From Candidatus Komeilibacteria bacterium (lineage in GTDB: Bacteria; Patescibacteriota; Patescibacteriia; UBA1558): a DNA stretch of 19,865 bases. A model generated the notes under the pieces. It did no database searches, had not been told where the DNA came from, and saw only the letters and a list, made by a program, of their open reading frames with translations. Below are positions 12,328 to 17,608 of the stretch, in pieces. A program made the position numbers and the translations under genes. The first letter of the stretch is position 1, and each line of letters begins with the position of its first letter. The stretch spans positions 1 through 19,865 of the forward strand of contig JANLIN010000109.1 in assembly GCA_024654345.1 (NCBI GenBank). The letters are read 5' to 3'.

Positions 12328-13353
12328 ATGCAAGTTTCAGATTTTGATTATATACTACCATCGTCCTTGATAGCCCAGTCGCCGGCAGAACCACGCGATC
12401 ACGCGCGATTGTTGGTTTATCTAGAGGGACGGATTGAGCACCGGCACTTTTATAATTTAACAGAATATTTGCAGTCCGGGGATGTCTTGGTATTAAATGA
12501 TAGTAAGGTCTTTCCGGCGCGGTTAATCGGACGGCGCGTCTCGACGGGTGGTAAGATGGAGGTTTTTTTACTTCGACCGCAGGATGATTACCACTGGGAA
12601 TGCTTGGTTGGGCACGGTCGTGTTCAAGCCGGTCAAATAATAGAGTTGAGTGAAATACTGCGCGGCGAACTGATCCAGAAAAAAGATAAACACTGGTTGG
12701 TTCGTTTCAATCTGCCGACGAAGAAAGTGTTTGAGGAGGCCGAGAAGATTGGCCAGACGCCTTTGCCGCCCTATATCAAAACAGTGGATGATCCCTCGAT
12801 CAGAGATCGGTATCAGACTGTTTACGCGCACAACCCGGGATCGGCGGCGGCGCCGACGGCGGGCTTACACTTCACTTCTGAATTGCTGGACAAAGTGCGA
12901 CAATTCGGCGTTGATATAGAAACCGTCAGTTTGCATGTCGGACTAGGCACTTTTGCTCCCTTGCAAGACGAGGTGGTAGAGGAGAATAAATTGCACAGCG
13001 AATTTTATACCGTGTCACCGGAGGCCTGGGAGAGATTGAAGCTAGCACAGACACAAAATAGGCGTATTATTGCCGTCGGAACTACCACCGCGCGAGTATT
13101 GGAGTCGGTCGCTATGACTGAACAGCTGAGCGGCAGTACCGACATCTTTATTTATCCGGGCTATGAATTTAAAATGATTGACGGATTGATAACAAATTTT
13201 CATCTCCCCAAATCCAGTCTGCTGATGCTGGTGTCGGCCTGGTTGCAGCACAAGTATGATAAAGACGGTCTGGCCGAGATACAGCGGATTTATAAGCAGG
13301 CAGTGGACAAAGAATATCGTTTTTTCAGCTTTGGTGACGCGATGATGTTATAG
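12328..13353 (+). CDS. queA: S-adenosylmethionine:tRNA ribosyltransferase-isomerase (QueA)
   Basis: QueA transfers and rearranges the ribosyl part of S-adenosylmethionine onto preQ1 in tRNA, giving epoxyqueuosine in the wobble position of GUN anticodons. The 341-residue length is normal. Typical blocks are the N-terminal VSDFDYILPSSLIAQSPAEP, LVLNDSKVFPARL, GQTPLPPYI, YQTVYA, the APTAGLHFT active-site region, HVGLGTFAPL, AVGTTTARVLES, NFHLPKSSLLMLVSA and the closing YRFFSFGDAMML. The family usually has Gly-Ser or Gly-Ala before the AAPTAGLHFT block; here it reads GSAAAPTAGLHFT, which fits. No other queuosine gene is present, so the preQ1 precursor may come from elsewhere in the genome or from salvage. 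Translation probably starts from a leaderless mRNA. Confidence 0.96.
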   Translation: MQVSDFDYILPSSLIAQSPAEPRDHARLLVYLEGRIEHRHFYNLTEYLQSGDVLVLNDSKVFPARLIGRRVSTGGKMEVFLLRPQDDYHWECLVGHGRVQAGQIIELSEILRGELIQKKDKHWLVRFNLPTKKVFEEAEKIGQTPLPPYIKTVDDPSIRDRYQTVYAHNPGSAAAPTAGLHFTSELLDKVRQFGVDIETVSLHVGLGTFAPLQDEVVEENKLHSEFYTVSPEAWERLKLAQTQNRRIIAVGTTTARVLESVAMTEQLSGSTDIFIYPGYEFKMIDGLITNFHLPKSSLLMLVSAWLQHKYDKDGLAEIQRIYKQAVDKEYRFFSFGDAMML

Positions 13354-13401
13354 TTAGGGCGCAAAAATATTTTATAATAGTACATTATAGGAAAGTATAT
13401 T

Positions 13402-13683
13402 ATGCAATACATCGAATTTAAACTTCGAAGTGGAGGTAGCTGTTTTATTCGGATTCGTGATTTACCGCTGGCGGATATAGATGTAGATTTAAACGTCATT
13501 GACAATGAAATAGTGAATGGAGTAATAGCTCAAGCGGTGGAGAGTAAAGTAGCAAAAGATTTTCGTTTTGCTGAAAAGGTGATTCGCAAATATAAGCGTC
13601 CGGATTTACTGGAAAGACTTTATCAAGCGTGTCCAAGATTCAGCGGCGATCAGCCAAAAAAAAGCAAGAAAGCGGTTAAATAA
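13402..13683 (+). CDS. Uncharacterised 93-aa basic protein
   Basis: I do not recognise this protein. It has 93 residues. The N-terminal half looks beta-rich (MQYIEFKLRSGGSCFIRIRD, then ADIDVDLNVID), the middle is helical, and the tail is Lys-rich (QPKKSKKAVK), which suggests nucleic-acid contact or charge-mediated solubility. It contains no membrane segment or signal peptide. The start is well supported by AGGAAAG 6-9 nt upstream and a TATAAT at 13373-13378, so it is transcribed separately from queA. A strong terminator overlaps its stop codon. Confidence 0.8.
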   Translation: MQYIEFKLRSGGSCFIRIRDLPLADIDVDLNVIDNEIVNGVIAQAVESKVAKDFRFAEKVIRKYKRPDLLERLYQACPRFSGDQPKKSKKAVK

Positions 13684-13696
13684 TTAGCCGCTTTTT
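13669..13696 (+). terminator. Terminator of the 93-aa gene
   Basis: AAAGCGGTTAA (13669-13679) pairs with TTAGCCGCTTT (13684-13694) across ATAA, with one G-T wobble valid only on the plus strand, and runs into a T tract. It overlaps the stop codon at 13681-13683. Confidence 0.88.
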
Positions 13697-13707
13697 ACTT
13701 CGTAAAC

Positions 13708-13733
13708 AAAAAACGCTCCGTAGAGCGATTTTT
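13708..13733. terminator. Second, bidirectional terminator
   Basis: CGCTC-CGTA-GAGCG (13714-13727) is flanked by six A on the left and a T run on the right, so it can stop transcripts from either side. It would back up the previous terminator and end minus-strand transcripts of the 95-aa gene. The T-rich plus strand to about 13760 has no other feature. Confidence 0.65.
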
Positions 13734-13792
13734 GTTTTTCTTTTTGTTTTTCTTTTGTTTTGAGTGGCCCTCGCAACATTGAGTGTTTACAA

Positions 13793-13875
13793 AAAGAAAA
13801 GATAGCTAGTCCTTGTGATCTGTCTAAATTATTTTATCGGAAATAAATTTCCGCTGGTGACAGATTCTTTTCTTT
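13793..13875. ncRNA. Structured RNA-like element with three nested stems
   Basis: Three nested exact stems are visible: AAAGAAAAGA (13793-13802) with TCTTTTCTTT (13866-13875); ATCTGTC (13818-13824) with GACAGAT (13859-13865); and CGGAAAT (13838-13844) with ATTTCCG (13847-13853). The right arms of the first two are contiguous, while the left arms are split by a 15-nt bulge. The transcribed strand is unknown. It lies in the 3' region of the minus-strand 95-aa gene. Confidence 0.45.
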
Positions 13876-13946
13876 AAGGAACGGGGGTGCTTAGACCCTA
13901 TGAGCAGAGCCGACTGGCGCTAGCACAGGGTCCAATACAGTGGTCT

Positions 13947-14234
13947 TTACCCGTTGAGATCGGGGTGTAGTGAATCAACCGGCTGAATATAGCCATCTTC
14001 CGATACATTGTAATATCGATAAAGATCATAAGTAGAATGAGCTTCAGTGGCGGCGGTGGCGGGCTGTATGGATTGAGAAAGAGAGGTTTCCATCCAGCTG
14101 AGTAATTTTGCTGACATTACTATCAATATGGCGACGGCACAGATGTTAAAAAACACACTCCAAAATGAGCGTGCCGGTCGAGGTCGTTGTTGGTTGCTAA
14201 AATGATAGGTAGCGGTACGACTAATTACGTTCAT
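13947..14234 (-). CDS. Uncharacterised 95-aa single-pass membrane protein
   Basis: This 95-residue protein has a basic N-terminus (about 1-22, with RPRPAR), one strongly hydrophobic helix at about residues 24-47 (WSVFFNICAVAILIVMSA), and a 45-residue polar C-terminal part containing YDLYRYYNVSEDGYIQPVD. The positive-inside rule puts the N-terminus in the cytoplasm and the tail outside. There is no cleavage site of clear quality, so it is more likely an anchored protein than an exported one. I recognise no family. It has its own promoter and a leader of about 45 nt that is almost pure A before the ATG, without a Shine-Dalgarno sequence. It is monocistronic. Confidence 0.75.
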   Translation of the reverse strand: MNVISRTATYHFSNQQRPRPARSFWSVFFNICAVAILIVMSAKLLSWMETSLSQSIQPATAATEAHSTYDLYRYYNVSEDGYIQPVDSLHPDLNG

Positions 14235-14285
14235 TTTTTTATTTTTGTTTTTTATTTTTTCGAGTCTTTTAGCGACTCTGTTAAC

Positions 14286-14314
14286 ATGTTAGCATATTTT
14301 TTGAGAAAAGTCAA
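14286..14314 (-). promoter_or_regulatory. Promoter of the 95-aa membrane protein gene
   Basis: On the minus strand TTGACT (14314-14309) and TAACAT (14291-14286) are 17 bp apart, with a TGC extended -10 next to the box. The -10 overlaps the 10-bp palindrome TAACATGTTA. A small hairpin, GAGTC with GACTC (14262-14278), lies in the leader. Confidence 0.55.
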
Positions 14315-14429
14315 GGTTACGTACGGTACATTCAAACTGCAAGCGCAATATTACCTGTTAAATTAATACCCGTTCTCTCATCGAATGCAGTGACCATGGT
14401 TCTAATCTCACCTTTGCATTTTAAATTAA

Positions 14430-14460
14430 ATACTCCCACCAGTTAAACCAGTGGGAGTAT
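14430..14460 (-). terminator. Strong hairpin, terminator-like on both strands
   Basis: ATACTCCCAC (14430-14439) and GTGGGAGTAT (14451-14460) match exactly. Minus-strand RNA can extend the stem by three pairs using two wobbles, while plus-strand RNA cannot, which favours the minus orientation. T-rich stretches follow on both sides. Confidence 0.6.
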
Positions 14461-14478
14461 TATTTTTCTGAATTTTCA

Positions 14479-14556
14479 GAGCCTCATTAGATGGGGAGGC
14501 TCGAACTAAAGCCGATATCCATAATGTATGGATAGCCAGGGTTAGTCAGCCCTGGC
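14479..14556. ncRNA. Cluster of three perfect hairpins
   Basis: GAGCCTC with GAGGCTC (14479-14502), TATCCATA with TATGGATA (14516-14534) and GCCAGGG with CCCTGGC (14535-14556) follow one another; the last two abut. All stems are exact and 7-8 bp long. They sit between the anti-Shine-Dalgarno-like block and the terminator-like hairpin, so they are probably part of one transcript. Confidence 0.5.
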
Positions 14557-14558
14557 GG

Positions 14559-14603
14559 TTAACAACCTCGTAGGATCACCTCCTTTCGTATATTTTGTGC
14601 CAT
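14559..14603 (-). CDS. Possible 14-aa leader peptide containing a super Shine-Dalgarno
   Basis: An ATG frame of 14 codons (MAQNIRKEVILRGC) has AAAAGG 7 nt upstream. Its middle is encoded by AAAGGAGGTGATCC (plus-strand positions 14573-14586), an exact complement of the usual 16S rRNA 3' tail. No suitable start codon lies 5-9 nt after that site, so the site is inside the peptide rather than before another gene. Three hairpins follow the stop. Confidence 0.3.
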   Translation of the reverse strand: MAQNIRKEVILRGC

Positions 14604-14637
14604 AATTGTACCTTTTAAATATACCGAAAGTGCATCT

Positions 14638-14784
14638 TCAGAATCGTCTTCCTCGTTGATAGGAAGAGCGATTTGCTTGTGAATTAATTTTGGCCTTGTC
14701 GCGACTGAAACACACTAAAATACGGATAAGTCGCATTTTGTACATGAAGGCGCGAAATAGATGGTGCGATGGGCGTACTTGCAA
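14638..14784 (-). CDS. Possible 48-aa very basic peptide, TTG start
   Basis: A TTG codon 4 nt after GAGGAGG opens a frame of 48 codons. The product has about 12 Lys/Arg and a single acidic residue, and no recognised family. A promoter lies at a fitting distance upstream. The ORF is short enough to be chance; the strong Shine-Dalgarno is the main argument for it. Confidence 0.3.
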   Translation of the reverse strand: MQVRPSHHLFRAFMYKMRLIRILVCFSRDKAKINSQANRSSYQRGRRF

Positions 14785-14818
14785 AATTCCTCCTCGGATG
14801 TTAATGAATGAATAAACT

Positions 14819-14846
14819 ACTTTACCATTATATAATCTGTTGTCAA
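14819..14846 (-). promoter_or_regulatory. Promoter for the 14430-14812 transcript
   Basis: On the minus strand a perfect TTGACA (14846-14841) and TAAAGT (14824-14819) are 16 bp apart. The predicted start is near 14812, just upstream of the GAGGAGG site. The whole stretch 14315-14907 otherwise holds no recognised gene. Confidence 0.45.
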
Positions 14847-14907
14847 ATTCAGATAGTGGATAAGTCGTCCAAAGGGTGATTCACAGGCTTTGTGATTGTA
14901 AAAAACG

Positions 14908-15966
14908 TTAATTGAAATGAAAGTGGCAGACGTCTCCATCCTGCATGACATATTCTTTTCCCTCCAGGCGCATCAGCCCCTTTTCTTTGGCGCCGTGCTC
15001 TCCGCCCTGCTGCACAAAATCTTGCCAATTGATGACTTCGGCGCGGATGAAACCCTTCTCAAAATCGGTGTGGATCACGCCGGCGGCCGGTGGGGCTTTG
15101 GTGCCGGCAGTGATTGTCCAGGCGCGTGATTCTTGCGGACCGGAAGTAAAATAAGTGATCAACTCCAGGAGTTTATAACTGGCCACGATCAGTCGATCCA
15201 GCCCAGTTTGATGTAGTCCGGCGGCCTCAAGATATTGTTGGACTTCTTCGGGCGGTAGCTCAGCCAGATCCGATTCTAATTTGGCGCAAATATTTATCGT
15301 ATTATCGCTGTCGGGAACGGTGCCGATTTCCTTTTCGTCAATATTGTTGACATAAAGAAGGGGCTTCATTGTCAGTAATGAAAGTTGTTTCACGAAATCG
15401 AGTTCCTCCGTGGTAAAATCCATTTCCCGAGCTTGCTTTCCCTCGCCGAGGATTTTCAAAATACTTTCCAATAGCGCCACGTGAGTTAAAATGGCTTTAT
15501 CAGCTTTGCCCTTGGAATCACTTTTTAGCTTGGACAATCTTTTTTCGACGGTACTAAGGTCTGCCAGTGCCAATTCGGTCTCAATCACCAGTTTGTCATC
15601 CTCAGGATTTACTTGACCACTGACGTGAATGATATTGCTGTCTTCAAAGTGGCGGACCACTTCAATAATGGCGTCCACCTCTCTGATGTGAGAAAGAAAC
15701 TTATTACCTAGACCTTCGCCCTGGGCGGCACCCTTGACCAGGCCGGCGATATCGACAAATTCAATGGTCGTCGGCAAGGTTTTGGCCGATTGGGATGTTT
15801 GCGACAGTTGATCGAGGCGCTGGTCGGGGACGGTAACGACGCCGACGTTGGGATCAATGGTGCAGAAGGGATAGTTGGCGGCGTCAACTTGTTTTTTGGT
15901 TAAAGCTTTGAAGAGCGTCGATTTGCCGACATTGGGTAGTCCAACGATGCCGATTTGTAAAGACAT
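14908..15966 (-). CDS. ychF: YchF/Obg-family nucleotide-binding protein (redox-regulated ATPase)
   Basis: YchF (OLA1 in eukaryotes) is a ribosome-associated P-loop protein that prefers ATP over GTP. The start is set at 15966 (MSLQIGIVGLPNVGKSTLF) because the P-loop must be near the N-terminus; 12 upstream codons have no family support. The 352-residue protein has G1 GLPNVGKST (9-17), the switch region NYPFCTIDPNVG, G3 VDIAGLVKGAAQGEGLGNKFL, an NNIDE block where classical GTPases have NKxD (the family's altered specificity motif), and the C-terminal TGS domain with AWTITAGTKAPPAAGVIHTDFEKGFIRAEV. No Shine-Dalgarno is seen. It is monocistronic. Confidence 0.96.
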   Translation of the reverse strand: MSLQIGIVGLPNVGKSTLFKALTKKQVDAANYPFCTIDPNVGVVTVPDQRLDQLSQTSQSAKTLPTTIEFVDIAGLVKGAAQGEGLGNKFLSHIREVDAIIEVVRHFEDSNIIHVSGQVNPEDDKLVIETELALADLSTVEKRLSKLKSDSKGKADKAILTHVALLESILKILGEGKQAREMDFTTEELDFVKQLSLLTMKPLLYVNNIDEKEIGTVPDSDNTINICAKLESDLAELPPEEVQQYLEAAGLHQTGLDRLIVASYKLLELITYFTSGPQESRAWTITAGTKAPPAAGVIHTDFEKGFIRAEVINWQDFVQQGGEHGAKEKGLMRLEGKEYVMQDGDVCHFHFN

Positions 15967-16000
15967 AGAGATTGAATAGTTATGACTGTTTACAGAGGGC

Positions 16001-16029
16001 ATAGTAAACCAAATGTCTGTATTTGTCTA
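16001..16029 (-). promoter_or_regulatory. ychF promoter
   Basis: On the minus strand TAGACA (16029-16024) and TACTAT (16006-16001) are 17 bp apart, five and four matches to consensus. The predicted start near 15994 gives a leader of about 28 nt. Confidence 0.4.
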
Positions 16030-16040
16030 GACTAGACTGG

Positions 16041-16078
16041 GAAAAATAATAACCCAGCTTCTCGCGAGAGGCTGGGTT
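16041..16078 (-). terminator. Terminator of the 110-aa gene
   Basis: AACCCAGC (16051-16058) pairs with GCTGGGTT (16071-16078), and the stem continues inward to a central TCGCGA. On the minus strand it is followed by ATTATTTTT. It starts 8 bp after the stop of the 110-aa gene and resembles the palindrome at 9631. Confidence 0.85.
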
Positions 16079-16086
16079 AAATTTGG

Positions 16087-16419
16087 TTATTTGGCGAAAT
16101 TTAAACCGCCGGCCAATTCTTGACCATTCAGTTGAATGAGTCGCAAGTTAGCCCGTTCAAATTTGGTTGGAAACTTAATATCGGCCGAATAAATATCCTG
16201 CCCATTGTCTAGGTGAATAGCCGATATGAACTTCTCGTGGGCGGCGAACTCAATTCGTTGGGGCAAACCTCCCATATCATCACGATGAACCGTGATGCCT
16301 TGGTCATTGCAGGCCGTTAAAACTCCTACCACGATATTCGTGTCTTCGGGTGTGACGACTGTTACCTTAACCTTTTTCCTCCGGTGACTTTGAATAGTTT
16401 GGATAAACCTCTCATTCAT
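16087..16419 (-). CDS. Uncharacterised 110-aa protein with Sm/Hfq-like pattern
   Basis: I do not recognise an annotated family. The first 70 residues follow the order of an Sm (Hfq) fold: an N-terminal helix (NERFIQTIQSHRRK), strand VKVTVVT, then IVVGVLTACNDQGITVHR, which matches the Sm1 spacing around a conserved Gly and Asp. A later strand, HEKFISAIHL, can be compared with KHAIST in Hfq. A 40-residue C-terminal extension follows. If correct, it would form a ring that binds RNA; this is inference from pattern alone. Translation signals are strong: AGGAGG lies 5 nt before the ATG, and a promoter (TTTACT, 17 bp, TAATAT at 16482-16454) is placed correctly. It has its own terminator. Confidence 0.75.
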   Translation of the reverse strand: MNERFIQTIQSHRRKKVKVTVVTPEDTNIVVGVLTACNDQGITVHRDDMGGLPQRIEFAAHEKFISAIHLDNGQDIYSADIKFPTKFERANLRLIQLNGQELAGGLNFAK

Positions 16420-16453
16420 ATGAACCTCCTAATTATATGTACGGATAAAAAAC

Positions 16454-16482
16454 ATATTACTCGTTTCTGTGAAAAAAGTAAA
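16454..16482 (-). promoter_or_regulatory. Promoter of the 110-aa gene
   Basis: On the minus strand TTTACT (16482-16477) and TAATAT (16459-16454) are 17 bp apart, giving a start near 16447 and a leader of about 28 nt that carries AGGAGG. A TATAAT nearer the gene (16437-16432) would cut off the Shine-Dalgarno and is less likely. Confidence 0.45.
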
Positions 16483-16529
16483 GACTTTAAATAGATCAAT
16501 GTAAAAAAAGATGAGTAGATAGTTCTATT

Positions 16530-16558
16530 TTGGCTTATTGGCGACGATGGGCTATAAT
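16530..16558 (+). promoter_or_regulatory. fxsA promoter
   Basis: TTGGCT (16530-16535) and a perfect TATAAT (16553-16558) are 17 bp apart. The predicted start near 16565 leaves only about 8 nt before the ATG, so the mRNA is almost leaderless. It probably drives fxsA, the translin-family gene and the helicase gene. Confidence 0.6.
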
Positions 16559-16572
16559 GGTCAGACACTCAT

Positions 16573-16980
16573 ATGCTGAAAAAAATAATCTTTCTTATCG
16601 TAATATTGCCCGTTTTAGAGCTATTGTTGCTTTGGCAGATAGGAGCGGTCGTGGGAGCGTGGGATGCTTTGGGATGGATCCTGGTATCGGCGCTGCTCGG
16701 TATGGCGGTGGTACGGCATCAAGGAATATTGGTCTGGAGCAACACCACGGACAGATTGCGTCGGGGCGAATGGCCGGAAGATGTTTTGGTTAACAGCTTT
16801 CTTATCATGTTGGGCGGAGTGCTTCTGATTTTTCCCGGTATAATTACTGATCTGGTGGGAATTTTGCTTTTTGTTCCTATCGTTCGGCAGAGGGTAAAAA
16901 AATATTCAAGTCACTATTATGGACAACGTCCCCGACGAAAGGGCGAAGTTATTGAGATCAAAGAAATAGAGAAAAACTAA
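16573..16980 (+). CDS. fxsA: FxsA-family membrane protein
   Basis: FxsA is a small inner-membrane protein; in E. coli its overproduction relieves exclusion of phage T7 by the F plasmid, and its normal role is unclear. This 135-residue protein shows the family layout: hydrophobic segments at about residues 4-22, 28-47 and 75-100, the conserved PVLELLLLWQIG near the N-terminus, GWILVSALLGMAVVRHQG in the middle, and the LIMLGGVLLIFPGIITDLVGILLFVP block. The C-terminal tail is polar and charged. It is the first gene of a likely three-gene unit with the translin-family protein (16-bp gap) and the helicase. Confidence 0.9.
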   Translation: MLKKIIFLIVILPVLELLLLWQIGAVVGAWDALGWILVSALLGMAVVRHQGILVWSNTTDRLRRGEWPEDVLVNSFLIMLGGVLLIFPGIITDLVGILLFVPIVRQRVKKYSSHYYGQRPRRKGEVIEIKEIEKN

Positions 16981-16996
16981 ACATTTACCAAAAAAT

Positions 16997-17569
16997 ATGC
17001 TACCTAAAAAAGTATTGCAAAAAATTTCTCGTGAACTAAATCAGTATCAGAAAGAACGCAATCACATCATTGAAACTTCGCGGCACTTATTGCAAGCCTC
17101 CAAGGAAGCTATTTTTGCCCTGCACCGGCAAGATAAGGCGAAGGCCGACAGTCAGCTTCAAGCGGCGGATAAAATATTGCGTCAGCTCAATTCCAAGTAT
17201 AATAAAGGACAGCGCCTGCGCTTTGAAGGATCCTACAAGGCGGCGGTGGAAGAGTATGTGGAAGCCAAATTATTTGCCGCCATAGTACGGGAAGAAAGAG
17301 TGGCCCAATTTCCGGCTGGTGAAATCGGGCCGGAAGAGTATATCGGCGGTCTGGCTGACGTGACCGGGGAACTGGTCCGGCAGGCAGTCTTACGCAGTAG
17401 TGCTGGCCATAATCAGGTATTGAAAATATATCGGGAAATAACCGAGGAGATAGTAGGATTTATGTTACAGCTGTATTTAACCGGTAGTTTGCGGCAGAAA
17501 TTCGATGACGCCAAGAGAAATTTGAAGCGTTTGGAACAAATGGAGTATGAAATTAATCTCCGAAGCTAG
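16997..17569 (+). CDS. Translin-family RNA/DNA-binding protein
   Basis: Translin proteins form octameric rings that bind single-stranded RNA and DNA; with TRAX in eukaryotes they form an RNA-processing nuclease. The 190-residue protein is all-helical. The family regions are present: KERNHIIETSRHLLQASKEAIFALHRQD near the N-terminus, RFEGSYKAAVEEYVEAKLFAAIV in the middle, and EEYIGGLADVTGELVRQAVL with the acidic GLxDxxGELxR pattern. In TRAX-type nucleases Glu and Asp residues in the central helices are catalytic, but I cannot say whether this copy is active. Prokaryotic members are best known from archaea. It follows fxsA by 16 bp without a clear Shine-Dalgarno and precedes the helicase gene by 39 bp. 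Confidence 0.85.
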   Translation: MLPKKVLQKISRELNQYQKERNHIIETSRHLLQASKEAIFALHRQDKAKADSQLQAADKILRQLNSKYNKGQRLRFEGSYKAAVEEYVEAKLFAAIVREERVAQFPAGEIGPEEYIGGLADVTGELVRQAVLRSSAGHNQVLKIYREITEEIVGFMLQLYLTGSLRQKFDDAKRNLKRLEQMEYEINLRS

Positions 17570-17608
17570 TCGAGGCCTATTCATTTTCTCGACTTTCTTA
17601 CTCCTTCT

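Noticed and set aside
14479..14586. Considered as a tmRNA, 5S rRNA or 16S rRNA gene fragment
   Set aside because: No tmRNA ends or tag frame and no 5S consensus were found. Apart from the last 14-15 bases nothing aligns convincingly to 16S, so it is reported as an unexplained element rather than an rRNA feature.
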